10,827 bases of DNA from contig CAAGGF010000023.1 in assembly GCA_900769325.1 (NCBI GenBank), positions 1 through 10,827 of the forward strand, given 5' to 3'. The position numbers and the translations under genes are program-made. A model generated the notes under the pieces. That model did not search any database, had not been told where the DNA came from, and was given only the letters and a program-made list of their open reading frames with translations. The stretch is from Spirochaetia bacterium (GTDB lineage Bacteria > Spirochaetota > Spirochaetia > Treponematales > Treponemataceae). Numbering within the stretch: position 1 is the first letter of the stretch; each line of letters opens with the position of its first letter. Shown piece by piece: positions 1 through 6,476 of this stretch.

Positions 1-82
1 AAGGAAGCTGTTTTAATGCCAATGCATAAGCAACTGTTGAACCAACCTGACCGGCACCGATAATTGTAATTTTATTTGCCAT
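1..82 (-). CDS. Lactate/malate dehydrogenase family protein, N-terminal fragment (runs off left edge)
   Basis: Reading leftwards from the ATG at 82-80, the frame begins MANKITIIGAGQVGSTVAYA and stays open to the window edge (27 full codons). This is a typical Rossmann-fold start: a hydrophobic beta strand, then the GAGQVGS dinucleotide-binding loop, then a helix. In the LDH/MDH family it binds NAD(H). The AYAL stretch after the loop resembles L-lactate dehydrogenases more than malate dehydrogenases, but the substrate-discriminating residues lie outside the window. An AAGAGG Shine-Dalgarno sequence (96-91 on the complement), 8 nt before the ATG, supports this start. L-LDH would regenerate NAD+ from pyruvate in fermentation. 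Family assignment is firm; substrate is not. Confidence 0.85.
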   Translation of the reverse strand, partial: MANKITIIGAGQVGSTVAYALALKQLP

Positions 83-143
83 AAATAAAACCTCTTAAAA
101 GTGATAATAATAAACTGAATTATAACTTTAATAAATTAAATCA

Positions 144-172
144 ATTATACTTGTTTTTTTCTATTTTGAAAA
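144..172 (-). promoter_or_regulatory. Candidate promoter of the leftward dehydrogenase gene
   Basis: On the complement there is a perfect TATAAT at 149-144 and, 17 nt upstream, TTTTCA at 172-167 (4 of 6 to TTGACA). A second perfect TATAAT lies at 124-119 but has no well-spaced -35 box. The surroundings are so AT-rich that chance matches are likely. The divergent arrangement with the tRNA requires a promoter somewhere in this stretch. Confidence 0.35.
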
Positions 173-250
173 TAAAAAAACTGTAATTTATTAAAAATAT
201 TAAAAAATACTTTTTAAAATTAAAAATATGAAAAAAAAATTGAAAATCTA

Positions 251-279
251 TTGACCTTTTTTTTTGAATCAGATAATAT
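251..279 (+). promoter_or_regulatory. Candidate promoter of tRNA-Gly
   Basis: TTGACC at 251-256 matches the -35 consensus in 5 of 6 positions. Downstream, GATAAT (272-277, 15-nt spacing) or TAATAT (274-279, 17-nt spacing) can act as the -10 box. Either would start transcription about 5-8 nt before the mature tRNA end at 292, as expected for a tRNA gene. Confidence 0.6.
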
Positions 280-291
280 ATAAACATAAAT

Positions 292-364
292 GCGGCAGTC
301 ATATAACGGCTCATTATCTCAGCCTTCCAAGCTGATGACGAGGGTTCGACTCCCTTCTGCCGCT
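292..364 (+). tRNA. tRNA-Gly (anticodon UCC)
   Basis: The 73-nt cloverleaf has acceptor arms GCGGCAG (292-298) and CTGCCGC (357-363), which pair perfectly, with discriminator T364. The anticodon stem is TCAGC/GCTGA around loop CTTCCAA (324-330), giving anticodon TCC at 326-328, which reads GGA and GGG. The T arm is GAGGG/CCCTT-like with the GTTCGAC loop. The layout closely matches the bacterial tRNA-Gly(UCC) type. No CCA is encoded (TAAA follows), so CCA must be added by nucleotidyltransferase. It stands alone, with its own promoter and terminator. Confidence 0.96.
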
Positions 365-371
365 TAAAGTT

Positions 372-402
372 AAAGCCATACAGGTTTCTGTGTGGCTTTT
401 TT
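372..402 (+). terminator. Intrinsic terminator of tRNA-Gly
   Basis: AAAGCCATACAG (372-383) pairs with CTGTGTGGCTTT (388-399) across a 4-nt GTTT loop. The stem is 12 bp with one G-U wobble, and the T tract runs to 402. It begins 8 nt after the tRNA and isolates it from the downstream operon. Confidence 0.92.
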
Positions 403-433
403 ATTTAGGTTTTAATACAAACCCTAAAAACGG

Positions 434-470
434 CCGAGTCAAGGCCTTGAGCAAAGCGTGCCTTGACCGG
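434..470 (+). repeat. GC-rich inverted repeat (REP-like hairpin)
   Basis: GTCAAGGC (438-445) and GCCTTGAC (460-467) are perfect inverted copies. The flanking CCG (434-436) and CGG (468-470) extend the stem if A437 is bulged. The left arm overlaps a perfect 12-bp palindrome, TCAAGGCCTTGA (439-450), so two folds compete. No T tract follows, so it is not an ordinary terminator. Its GC content stands out sharply in the AT-rich spacer 403-566, which otherwise shows no gene. It could be a dispersed palindromic element, an operator or an RNA structure. Confidence 0.6.
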
Positions 471-566
471 ATGTATTGCTTATTTTTCTATTTTCCATAT
501 CAAACGCTAAAAAAAATAATATTTATCTAGTAAAATTTTTAATATGATGTTAAAATATTTTTAATT

Positions 567-1052
567 ATGGAAAAATTACCGTTTACGATGCTTTCTATTA
601 AAAATTTCTTGTTTAATCCAGTTTTACTTGCATGTATTTCAAGCTGGTTCAGTGCACAATTTATAAAAACAGTTGTAAACATAATATATGGAAGAATTCA
701 TTCGTTTTCAGAGTTGTTTGAAACATTAATCTGGAAAACAGGAGGGCTTCCGTCAAGTCATTCGTCTTTAGTTACCTGCCTGTGTACTTGCGTCGGTTTT
801 AGAAACGGTCCTGATTCTGATGTTTTTCTTGTTGCACTTGTTTTTTTTCTTGTTACTATTCGTGATGCAGTCGGTGTAAGGCGTTCTAACGGAATTCAGG
901 CTAAAAAACTCAATGAAATCGGTAAAAAACTCGATGATAATAAAATTTTAGAGTATACACCCATAAAAGAAGTAAACGGTCATTCTCCAATGGAAGTTAT
1001 AATCGGAATTGTATTAGGTTTTTTTATCGGTATTGCTTTTTCAGTTCTGTAG
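567..1052 (+). CDS. Divergent PAP2 family membrane protein (DUF212, YuiD-like)
   Basis: A 161-residue membrane protein of the divergent PAP2 family (Pfam DUF212; B. subtilis YuiD). Visible family blocks are GGLPSSHS at residues 59-66, RDAVGVRR at 99-106 and GHSPMEV at 138-144, in the right order and with about the usual family length. Hydrophobic segments lie near 17-38, 64-78, 86-99 and 145-161. The family resembles lipid phosphatases of the PAP2 type, but its substrate is not established. ATG 567 has no clear Shine-Dalgarno sequence. ATG 588 would start nearer to where YuiD homologues begin but also lacks one. TATGAT at 543-548 is a possible -10 without a good -35. The next gene starts 6 nt after the stop, so this is probably the first gene of the operon. 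Its functional link to the Rnf-like genes is unknown. Confidence 0.88.
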   Translation: MEKLPFTMLSIKNFLFNPVLLACISSWFSAQFIKTVVNIIYGRIHSFSELFETLIWKTGGLPSSHSSLVTCLCTCVGFRNGPDSDVFLVALVFFLVTIRDAVGVRRSNGIQAKKLNEIGKKLDDNKILEYTPIKEVNGHSPMEVIIGIVLGFFIGIAFSVL

Positions 1053-1058
1053 GAAAAT

Positions 1059-2444
1059 ATGAAAAACTTAAAAACTTATCTTATTCCTTCTTTACTGATT
1101 TTTCTTTCTGTAATTCTGCTCTTTGTTTTAAAAAAAACACCGTCTAAAAAAATGTGGGACGATTATTCCGTATTTTATATAGAAGAAAAAACTGATGAAA
1201 ATTTTATTGAAAATCTTTTTAAAAAATATAACATAAAAGACTTTATTTCTCTCAAAAATCAACAAGTGCCGCTTACTGTTTCTGAAAATACGCCTGAATA
1301 TTCGCTTTCAGTTTCTTCTTTAGGGCAATCTGATTATCTTGATGAGCGTACAAAATATTTTTTCGATAAAAGCGGAAAATTTAAAATTTATTATGTCGAA
1401 AATAAATATTTTAAAGAGTTAAACGATATGTGTTCTTTTATTAAAGACACTTCAGAAATTTCCTGCGGAATTGATTCAAAAGGAAGTTTCCCTGTTTTTG
1501 CGTTTTTGATTCTTTTTGTTTTTGCAGTTTTTCTTGTGTTGAAATCTGAAAAAAAACTTCTTTTTGCCTTTGCTTCATTGGTTCCGCTTTTATATGCGTT
1601 TATGCTTCCTTTTTACTCTTGTTTTACAGGAATTTCTCTTTTTCTGCTTGGAATTTTTCTTTCTTTAAAATTGTGGAACAGGAAGGGCGGTTTTAAAAGG
1701 TTTTTGAAGGTTAGAATTTTACATGTCGTATTTATTCTCTCGTTTTTATGTCAGGTTGCTTCTGGTGTTTTATGCGTTTTTCTCTATATTATGACTGTGA
1801 TTTCTGTGCTTTCAGTTTTTTATCTTTACAGACTTTTTGAAGAACAATATTTTGCAGGTTTTTCATTTAAACCGGTTCAGATTCGTTCTGCAAAAACAGT
1901 AAGCCTTGCAACAAAAAAATCATTTTTTGGAGTCGTTTTCAATACGCTAGCGATTTTTTTGTTTTTTATGGCGTCAATTTTTTCTTTTTTCCTTTCGCCG
2001 TCGCTCAGTCATGAAAATCTTTTGCTTCCTTCAAAAAAAGGCTCTCCGTCGCTTGTAAATCTCGATGATTTTTTCTCATGGAGGTGGGAAGCCCTTACTT
2101 TTCCATATATTTCGCTTAATTCTTCTGATGATTTTAAGCATGATAAATCCGTGAGTTTTTATGTTTATTCCGATGAACCTGATGCAATAAAAGAATCTTT
2201 AAAAGTCATGAATTTCGATGATAAATTTATAGAAGACAGTCTTAATTCAATAGAAAATTTATCGTATCCGGCACTTGAAAAAATGTTTTTATCTCAGGGA
2301 ATGAAAAAATCTTACGGATATTCGTCTTCAGGGTCGCAAAATGTTTCAGTTTTTACTATAATGGTAGTCGCTGTCTCGCTGTTTGTTTCAGCAGCATTTT
2401 TACTAATTTTAAAATTAAACAGGAATAAAAATGACAGAGTTTAA
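1059..2444 (+). CDS. Unrecognised multi-pass membrane protein preceding rnfC
   Basis: I do not recognise this 461-residue protein. It has about eight predicted membrane segments (near residues 7-25, 144-162, 166-185, 187-204, 219-237, 238-257, 290-311 and 430-451). Two large hydrophilic loops, about 26-143 and 312-429, should face outward. Basic stretches at 204-218, 270-288 and the C-terminus fit an inside location, so the topology obeys the positive-inside rule with both ends cytoplasmic. The first outer loop contains Cys125 and Cys136, which could form a disulfide. No cofactor motif is evident. AGGA, overlapping the previous stop, serves as the Shine-Dalgarno sequence. The 3' end overlaps rnfC by 14 nt, suggesting translational coupling. 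An accessory subunit or assembly factor of the Rnf-like complex is a reasonable inference but unproven. Confidence 0.85.
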   Translation: MKNLKTYLIPSLLIFLSVILLFVLKKTPSKKMWDDYSVFYIEEKTDENFIENLFKKYNIKDFISLKNQQVPLTVSENTPEYSLSVSSLGQSDYLDERTKYFFDKSGKFKIYYVENKYFKELNDMCSFIKDTSEISCGIDSKGSFPVFAFLILFVFAVFLVLKSEKKLLFAFASLVPLLYAFMLPFYSCFTGISLFLLGIFLSLKLWNRKGGFKRFLKVRILHVVFILSFLCQVASGVLCVFLYIMTVISVLSVFYLYRLFEEQYFAGFSFKPVQIRSAKTVSLATKKSFFGVVFNTLAIFLFFMASIFSFFLSPSLSHENLLLPSKKGSPSLVNLDDFFSWRWEALTFPYISLNSSDDFKHDKSVSFYVYSDEPDAIKESLKVMNFDDKFIEDSLNSIENLSYPALEKMFLSQGMKKSYGYSSSGSQNVSVFTIMVVAVSLFVSAAFLLILKLNRNKNDRV

Positions 2445-3744
2445 GGGATTCTTTTCATTAAAAAAGAAAGCGTATAAAAGAGCGGTAAACGGTTATATTC
2501 CAAAAAGTGTAATAATTCCTTTGCGTCAGGATTTACAAGAAGATTGCAAACTGCTTGTGAACATAGGTGATTCTGTTGAAGAAGGTCATTTGATTGCGCG
2601 TTTTGACAGGGAAGATGGAAAAAATCCGTCTACTGTTTTTTCACCTGTTCCCGGCATTGTAGAAAATATCGAACTTTCTCCGTCTCCAGATGGATTTTAT
2701 TCAAAAGCAGTAAGAATCAGGACTTTCGGAAAGTTTAAATTTCTTGGAAAGAAAAAAAAAGAAATTGACTGGAAAAGCCTTACATCTTATTCAATAAAAA
2801 ATTCTATTTCAGAATTTTCTATAATGAATACTTTTAATACTGCAAAACCGCTTCTTCTTTCCGATGAAATTGACGAGTTTATCAATTTAAAACGAAAAAT
2901 CATCGTTGTACGCCTTTTTGATGATGATGTTACAAGAATTTCTGATTCACTTACTTCAGAATTTTTCTTAAAAGAAGTCATTGAAGGGGCTGAAATTTTA
3001 AAAAAAGCGGCAAATGCAGAACGGATTATTTTTGCACTTGATAAAAAATTTGCAAAAAAAGAAGAAATTCAACTGGATTCAGATTTTAAAACTGTATGTT
3101 TTAATTCGGAAGTTTTTCCAAACGGCTTTGAAGAAAACCTTATTTTTCAAATCAGAAAAAATTTGAGCGATGAAAAATATCAAACCGTTTCAAAAAAAGA
3201 CCTTTTTGTTGATTCTTCGACTTTGCTTGAACTTTACAGATGCATAAAATTCAATATGCCCGTAATCGACAGGTATGTTCATGTCTCAGGTTCTTGCATT
3301 CCTGTTTCTGGGATGATAAAAGTTCCTTTAGGTACGACAATCAGGTTTCTTGCAGAACAATGCGGCGGTTTTATAAAAGAACCTGCTGCTGTAATTGTAA
3401 ACGGTCTTGTTTCAGGTTTTTCAAGTTCAAGTTTAGATGCACCGGTGACAAAATATGTAAAATCTGTGACATTCCTTCCGTTTGTTCATAAACCGCTTCA
3501 AAAAGCAGGTGAATGTATACGCTGCGGATCCTGCAGGAGAGTCTGTCCTTTAAATCTTTATCCAGACATTCTCTTTAGGCATGCTGCAGGCGGGCAGGTT
3601 GCACAAATCGAATATTTAAAAACTGCACAGTTCTGTTCTGAGTGCGGTTTGTGCAATTCTTATTGTCCGTCAAGGCTTCCAATTTCACAGAAAATTGCAG
3701 AAATCAAAAAGAATTTTCACGATAATTCTGGAGAAGAAAAATGA
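2431..3744 (+). CDS. rnfC: RnfC-like subunit with two 4Fe-4S clusters but no recognisable FMN/NADH loop
   Basis: A 437-residue peripheral subunit. In order it shows a lipoyl/biotinyl-like N-terminal domain (about 25-85, including VNIGDSVEEGHLIA and SPVPGIVENIE), a remnant of the 51-kDa-like domain, an SLBB-like region (about 284-345, ending SLDAPVTK), and two ferredoxin motifs: Cys362/365/368/372 (CIRCGSCRRVCP) and Cys402/405/408/412 (CSECGLCNSYCP). In canonical RnfC the middle domain binds NADH and FMN through GLGGAGFPTHVK and ECEP. Here the aligned segment, residues 127-140, reads SEFSIMNTFNTAKP, keeping only F and T, and the ECEP position (about 161-167) reads RLFDDDV. NADH oxidation by this subunit is therefore doubtful. 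AGGAAT precedes ATG 2431. The start overlaps the upstream gene, and the end overlaps rnfD as ATGA. Confidence 0.9.
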   Translation: MTEFKGFFSLKKKAYKRAVNGYIPKSVIIPLRQDLQEDCKLLVNIGDSVEEGHLIARFDREDGKNPSTVFSPVPGIVENIELSPSPDGFYSKAVRIRTFGKFKFLGKKKKEIDWKSLTSYSIKNSISEFSIMNTFNTAKPLLLSDEIDEFINLKRKIIVVRLFDDDVTRISDSLTSEFFLKEVIEGAEILKKAANAERIIFALDKKFAKKEEIQLDSDFKTVCFNSEVFPNGFEENLIFQIRKNLSDEKYQTVSKKDLFVDSSTLLELYRCIKFNMPVIDRYVHVSGSCIPVSGMIKVPLGTTIRFLAEQCGGFIKEPAAVIVNGLVSGFSSSSLDAPVTKYVKSVTFLPFVHKPLQKAGECIRCGSCRRVCPLNLYPDILFRHAAGGQVAQIEYLKTAQFCSECGLCNSYCPSRLPISQKIAEIKKNFHDNSGEEK

Positions 3745-4805
3745 AATTTAAAAATAGTTTAAAACAGAGAATTTTAATAAAACCGTTCATTTATAAAAGG
3801 GAATCTTTGAGCGTTCAGTCTTTGAAGATAATTTTTCTCCTTATGATTCAGGTTTTAATGCTTTTATTTACAAAAACATACAATTCGTTTGTTCTTATTT
3901 TAGTTTCTGTTGCCGCATCTGTTTTATCTGAACTTTTTGTATCAAAGTGTTTTTTACAGAAAGAACATTCATCTGGTTTGATTTCGGTAATTCAAGGAAT
4001 TTTAATTGCAATGATGATTCCTGGAACTTTTCATCCTGTGACTGTATTTTTCTGCGTTTTTTTGTCGATGATTGTTTCTAAATACATTTTCGGCGGCTTT
4101 TCATATACATGGATAAATCCTGTCGCTTTTTCTGTCATAGTCCTCTGGTTTTCTGGTAAAAGTCTTTTCCCGGAATTTCTTGTTACAAAAGACATTCTGA
4201 TGCTTAGAAATCCGTGCCTTCAGCTTATTGAAAACGGAACTTTTCCAGTTTCTTCATTTGACACGGGAATTACTGATTTTTTCAATACTCATATTTTCAG
4301 CCTTTTTAAAGTCAGCATTCCTGAAGGTTATATTTCGCTTTTCTGGGATTCTCATTCTGTGATTCCGGCTTTCCGTTTTAATTTTATTACGCTTGTTTCT
4401 TCTGTTTTTATTTTTTCTGCAGATTCAAATAAAGCGATTGTGCCTTTTACATTTATGACAGTTTATCTTGTTTTAGTAAGAATTTTATCTCCCGTTTTTA
4501 CAGAATGCGTTCCTTTTCAGGGCGATATGATTTTATCTCTTCTTTCAAGCGGAACTTTGTTTACGGCAGTTTTTCTTTTTAATTCGTACGGAACTCAGCC
4601 AGTTACAAAAATTGGCAAAGCGATTTACGGTTTTTTTGCAGGACTTCTCGCGTTTTTTGTATGCGGCTGCGGAACTTCTTCTTCGGGGATGATTTTTACT
4701 GTTTTGATTGCAGATATTTTTTCACTTTTGATTCAGTGGGGTGAAGATTATTTTACCAGAAAATCTGTATTAAAAGTTATAAAACTTCAGGAATCAATAA
4801 AATAA
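3741..4805 (+). CDS. rnfD: RnfD-like integral membrane subunit
   Basis: A 354-residue polytopic protein. Blocks typical of RnfD/NqrB are the NP of the Gly-rich membrane segment (G118 G119, then N126 P127), the late SSGTLFTAVF with NSYGTQPVT (about 269-289), and the following glycine-rich helix (IYGFFAGLLA). Canonical RnfD carries FMN covalently on the Thr of an SGAT motif in an outer loop. Here the best candidate is DTGITD (174-179), which keeps Gly176 and Thr178 but loses the usual Ala and the Asp at the normal distance, so flavinylation is uncertain. The start codon overlaps the rnfC stop (ATGA) with GGAG upstream, implying coupled translation. Family assignment rests on the membrane blocks and gene order; sequence divergence from characterised RnfD looks high. 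Confidence 0.9.
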   Translation: MKFKNSLKQRILIKPFIYKRESLSVQSLKIIFLLMIQVLMLLFTKTYNSFVLILVSVAASVLSELFVSKCFLQKEHSSGLISVIQGILIAMMIPGTFHPVTVFFCVFLSMIVSKYIFGGFSYTWINPVAFSVIVLWFSGKSLFPEFLVTKDILMLRNPCLQLIENGTFPVSSFDTGITDFFNTHIFSLFKVSIPEGYISLFWDSHSVIPAFRFNFITLVSSVFIFSADSNKAIVPFTFMTVYLVLVRILSPVFTECVPFQGDMILSLLSSGTLFTAVFLFNSYGTQPVTKIGKAIYGFFAGLLAFFVCGCGTSSSGMIFTVLIADIFSLLIQWGEDYFTRKSVLKVIKLQESIK

Positions 4806-4826
4806 AACGCTTTTCAGGAATTTTTT

Positions 4827-5309
4827 ATGGAAGAAAAATTAGAAAATAAGAATGAAATAAAAGAATTGTGGCGGGTTTTCGGGATTTTTATTGCAATCAT
4901 CGCTTTTTTCTTTATAGTGATTACTTCTCTTGTTATGCTTTCTCGAAATCCGTATGAAAAAAAACTTGCAAATGAAATTCAGGCTGTTCTTGATGAATAT
5001 AATCCTGATAAATGGACTGTCGGTGAAAAAATCGATTTAAAATCTTCGTTTTCTTATAGTGGTGCAATGTATCATTTAGTTTCAAAAAATGGTTCAGATA
5101 AAAATTATGCAGTTTTAATCAGAATCAATACTCTTTACGGTCCACTTCCGGCTGTTTTTGTTTATAATAAAAATAAGGGAACTGAATTTATAGGACTTCA
5201 AGGGCTTCACGGGCGGGTAAAAAATATTATTTTATCTAATTATTCATCAATCAGGTTAAAATACTGGATAGATAAAATTCCAGAAATCGTTTCAAAGGCA
5301 GGTATATAA
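4827..5309 (+). CDS. rnfG: RnfG-like periplasmic/outer-face subunit lacking the flavinylation motif
   Basis: A 160-residue protein with one N-terminal membrane anchor (about 14-38) and a soluble outer domain. The region about 93-128 (YAVLIRINTLYGPLPAVFVY, then a short loop and FIGLQGLHG) resembles the FMN-binding domain core of RnfG/NqrC. Canonical members carry FMN phosphodiester-linked to Thr in a D-x-x-S/T-G-A-T motif near the C-terminus. No SGAT or similar motif occurs anywhere here; the corresponding tail is SNYSSIRLKYWIDKIPEIV. It is also shorter than usual RnfG (roughly 180-210 residues). CAGGAA lies upstream of ATG 4827, and the stop overlaps the rnfE start (TAATG). Identification leans on position between rnfD and rnfE and on the anchor-plus-domain layout, so it is less certain than its neighbours. 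Confidence 0.75.
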   Translation: MEEKLENKNEIKELWRVFGIFIAIIAFFFIVITSLVMLSRNPYEKKLANEIQAVLDEYNPDKWTVGEKIDLKSSFSYSGAMYHLVSKNGSDKNYAVLIRINTLYGPLPAVFVYNKNKGTEFIGLQGLHGRVKNIILSNYSSIRLKYWIDKIPEIVSKAGI

Positions 5310-5917
5310 TGAACAGTAAATCTGGATATATGTATATGGCGGCAATGTGTTCTCTTTTTATTGTTGCACCAGGGCGTTTTGCCTCCGGTCTTGTCCTTAT
5401 AATCGGTCTTGCTCTTTTTACCGTAACGGGAACATTGTTCTGTCATTTTTTGAAATTTATTAAGATGAATGAAATGAAATCAGTGCTTCTTATTGGTTTT
5501 ATAGTATTTATGGTAATGCTTTACAGGCAGATTTTGATTTTAACTATGCCGTCTCTTGCACTGTCGATGAGTTTTATTCTGTTTCTTGCGGCAATTTCAA
5601 CTTATGTAATTTCTTTTATGTTCACGCCGGAAGAAAATTCGCTTTCAGTCGATCTTAAAAAAAATTCGCTTCACATTGCAAAAGTTTCGGTGTACGGTTT
5701 TTTTGTTTCTCTTGTGCGCGATGTTTTCGGCTACGGAACTTTTACATTTATAAGTTTTAACGGAGTAATAGAAAAAGTCATTTTCCCGGAAGAAAAAATT
5801 TCTTTGATGAGTTTTATTGCTTCGATTCCGGGCGGATTTATTCTGTGTGCTTTAATTCTTGTTGTTTACATGCTTATTTTGAAAAAAATTGATGTAATAA
5901 AAAGGGCGGGACTTTAA
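5309..5917 (+). CDS. rnfE: RnfE-like integral membrane subunit
   Basis: A 202-residue, largely hydrophobic protein of the RnfA/RnfE (NqrD/NqrE) family with about six membrane segments. The clearest block is LVRDVFGYGTF (135-145), matching the family's iREilGtGtl. Cys14 in AMCSLFIVAP sits where the first conserved Cys (GlCPlLAv) is expected. The second conserved Cys, in the NC of the half-membrane helix, is missing: the aligned stretch around residues 89-99 reads FILFLAAISTY. In characterised Rnf/Nqr complexes, Cys residues of RnfA and RnfE together hold a [2Fe-2S] cluster inside the membrane. The ATG shares a base with the rnfG stop (TAATG). Choice of RnfE over RnfA follows the C-D-G-E-A-B order, the length and the GYGTF block. 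Confidence 0.86.
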   Translation: MNSKSGYMYMAAMCSLFIVAPGRFASGLVLIIGLALFTVTGTLFCHFLKFIKMNEMKSVLLIGFIVFMVMLYRQILILTMPSLALSMSFILFLAAISTYVISFMFTPEENSLSVDLKKNSLHIAKVSVYGFFVSLVRDVFGYGTFTFISFNGVIEKVIFPEEKISLMSFIASIPGGFILCALILVVYMLILKKIDVIKRAGL

Positions 5918-5918
5918 A

Positions 5919-6476
5919 ATGATTTTTACTTTTTTATATTATCTTTTGTTTTCTTCTGCAATTCTCATTTACGGAATCGGCTTGAACCGCTCTACGATTG
6001 TCACTCACATAATGCAGATTTTTCCTTTGATTTTTAAAAGCCTTGTAACAAGTCTTTCATCTTCTGTTCTTTCCTGGCTTTTTATTCAGTATATTTTGAT
6101 TCCGTTAAACTTAATCGAACTTTATCCGCTTGTTGCACTTTTGATTTTTGCTGTGATTTCAATTTTTTTAGAAACTGTTATACGAATTACTTCCGGGAAA
6201 GTTACATCGGAGTTCTGCATAAGTTTTCTGATTGTTCTTCTTGCATTAAATGAAAGCCTTTCGTATTTTGATTTGTTTATCGTGAATATAAGCTGTTTCC
6301 TCTCGTTTGTTTTGATTCTGCCTGTTTTAAAAGTTATAAAACGAAGAAATTCTTTTGTCGGAACCATGCACATTCATGCAAATTATAAGACTTTAATTTT
6401 AGTTTCTATTGCGGTTTTAATAATGGCTCTGGCTGTTTTTAATGTTTCATGGCTTAATCCGGAGGTCATAAAATGA
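5919..6476 (+). CDS. rnfA: RnfA-like integral membrane subunit without the conserved cysteines
   Basis: A 185-residue hydrophobic protein with about six membrane segments. Recognisable RnfA-like blocks are YILIPLNLIELYPLVALLIF (58-77), followed by the helix ending FLETVI, and the C-terminal helix ILVSIAVLIMALAVFNVS (160-177). Canonical RnfA has NNfVLsqflGiCPF and LITTNCAVLG, whose cysteines bind the membrane [2Fe-2S] cluster. Here the first region reads IYGIGLNRSTIVTHIMQIFP with no Cys, and the second (about 99-113) reads FCISFLIVLLALNES with NC lost. Cys100 and Cys126 are present but not at the expected positions. GGGCGGGA precedes ATG 5919, one base after the rnfE stop, and the stop overlaps rnfB as ATGA. 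Assignment relies on hydrophobic pattern, size and order. Confidence 0.83.
   Translation: MIFTFLYYLLFSSAILIYGIGLNRSTIVTHIMQIFPLIFKSLVTSLSSSVLSWLFIQYILIPLNLIELYPLVALLIFAVISIFLETVIRITSGKVTSEFCISFLIVLLALNESLSYFDLFIVNISCFLSFVLILPVLKVIKRRNSFVGTMHIHANYKTLILVSIAVLIMALAVFNVSWLNPEVIK

Noticed and set aside
434..470. Inverted repeat considered as a second terminator of the tRNA or as a CRISPR or attachment site.
   Set aside because: No T tract follows, only one copy exists, there are no spacers, and no tRNA 3'-end duplication or integrase is present.
3240..3491. Alternative + frame overlapping rnfC, rich in Cys.
   Set aside because: The cysteines come from out-of-frame reading of the rnfC SLBB region; there is no ribosome-binding site and rnfC motifs continue through it.
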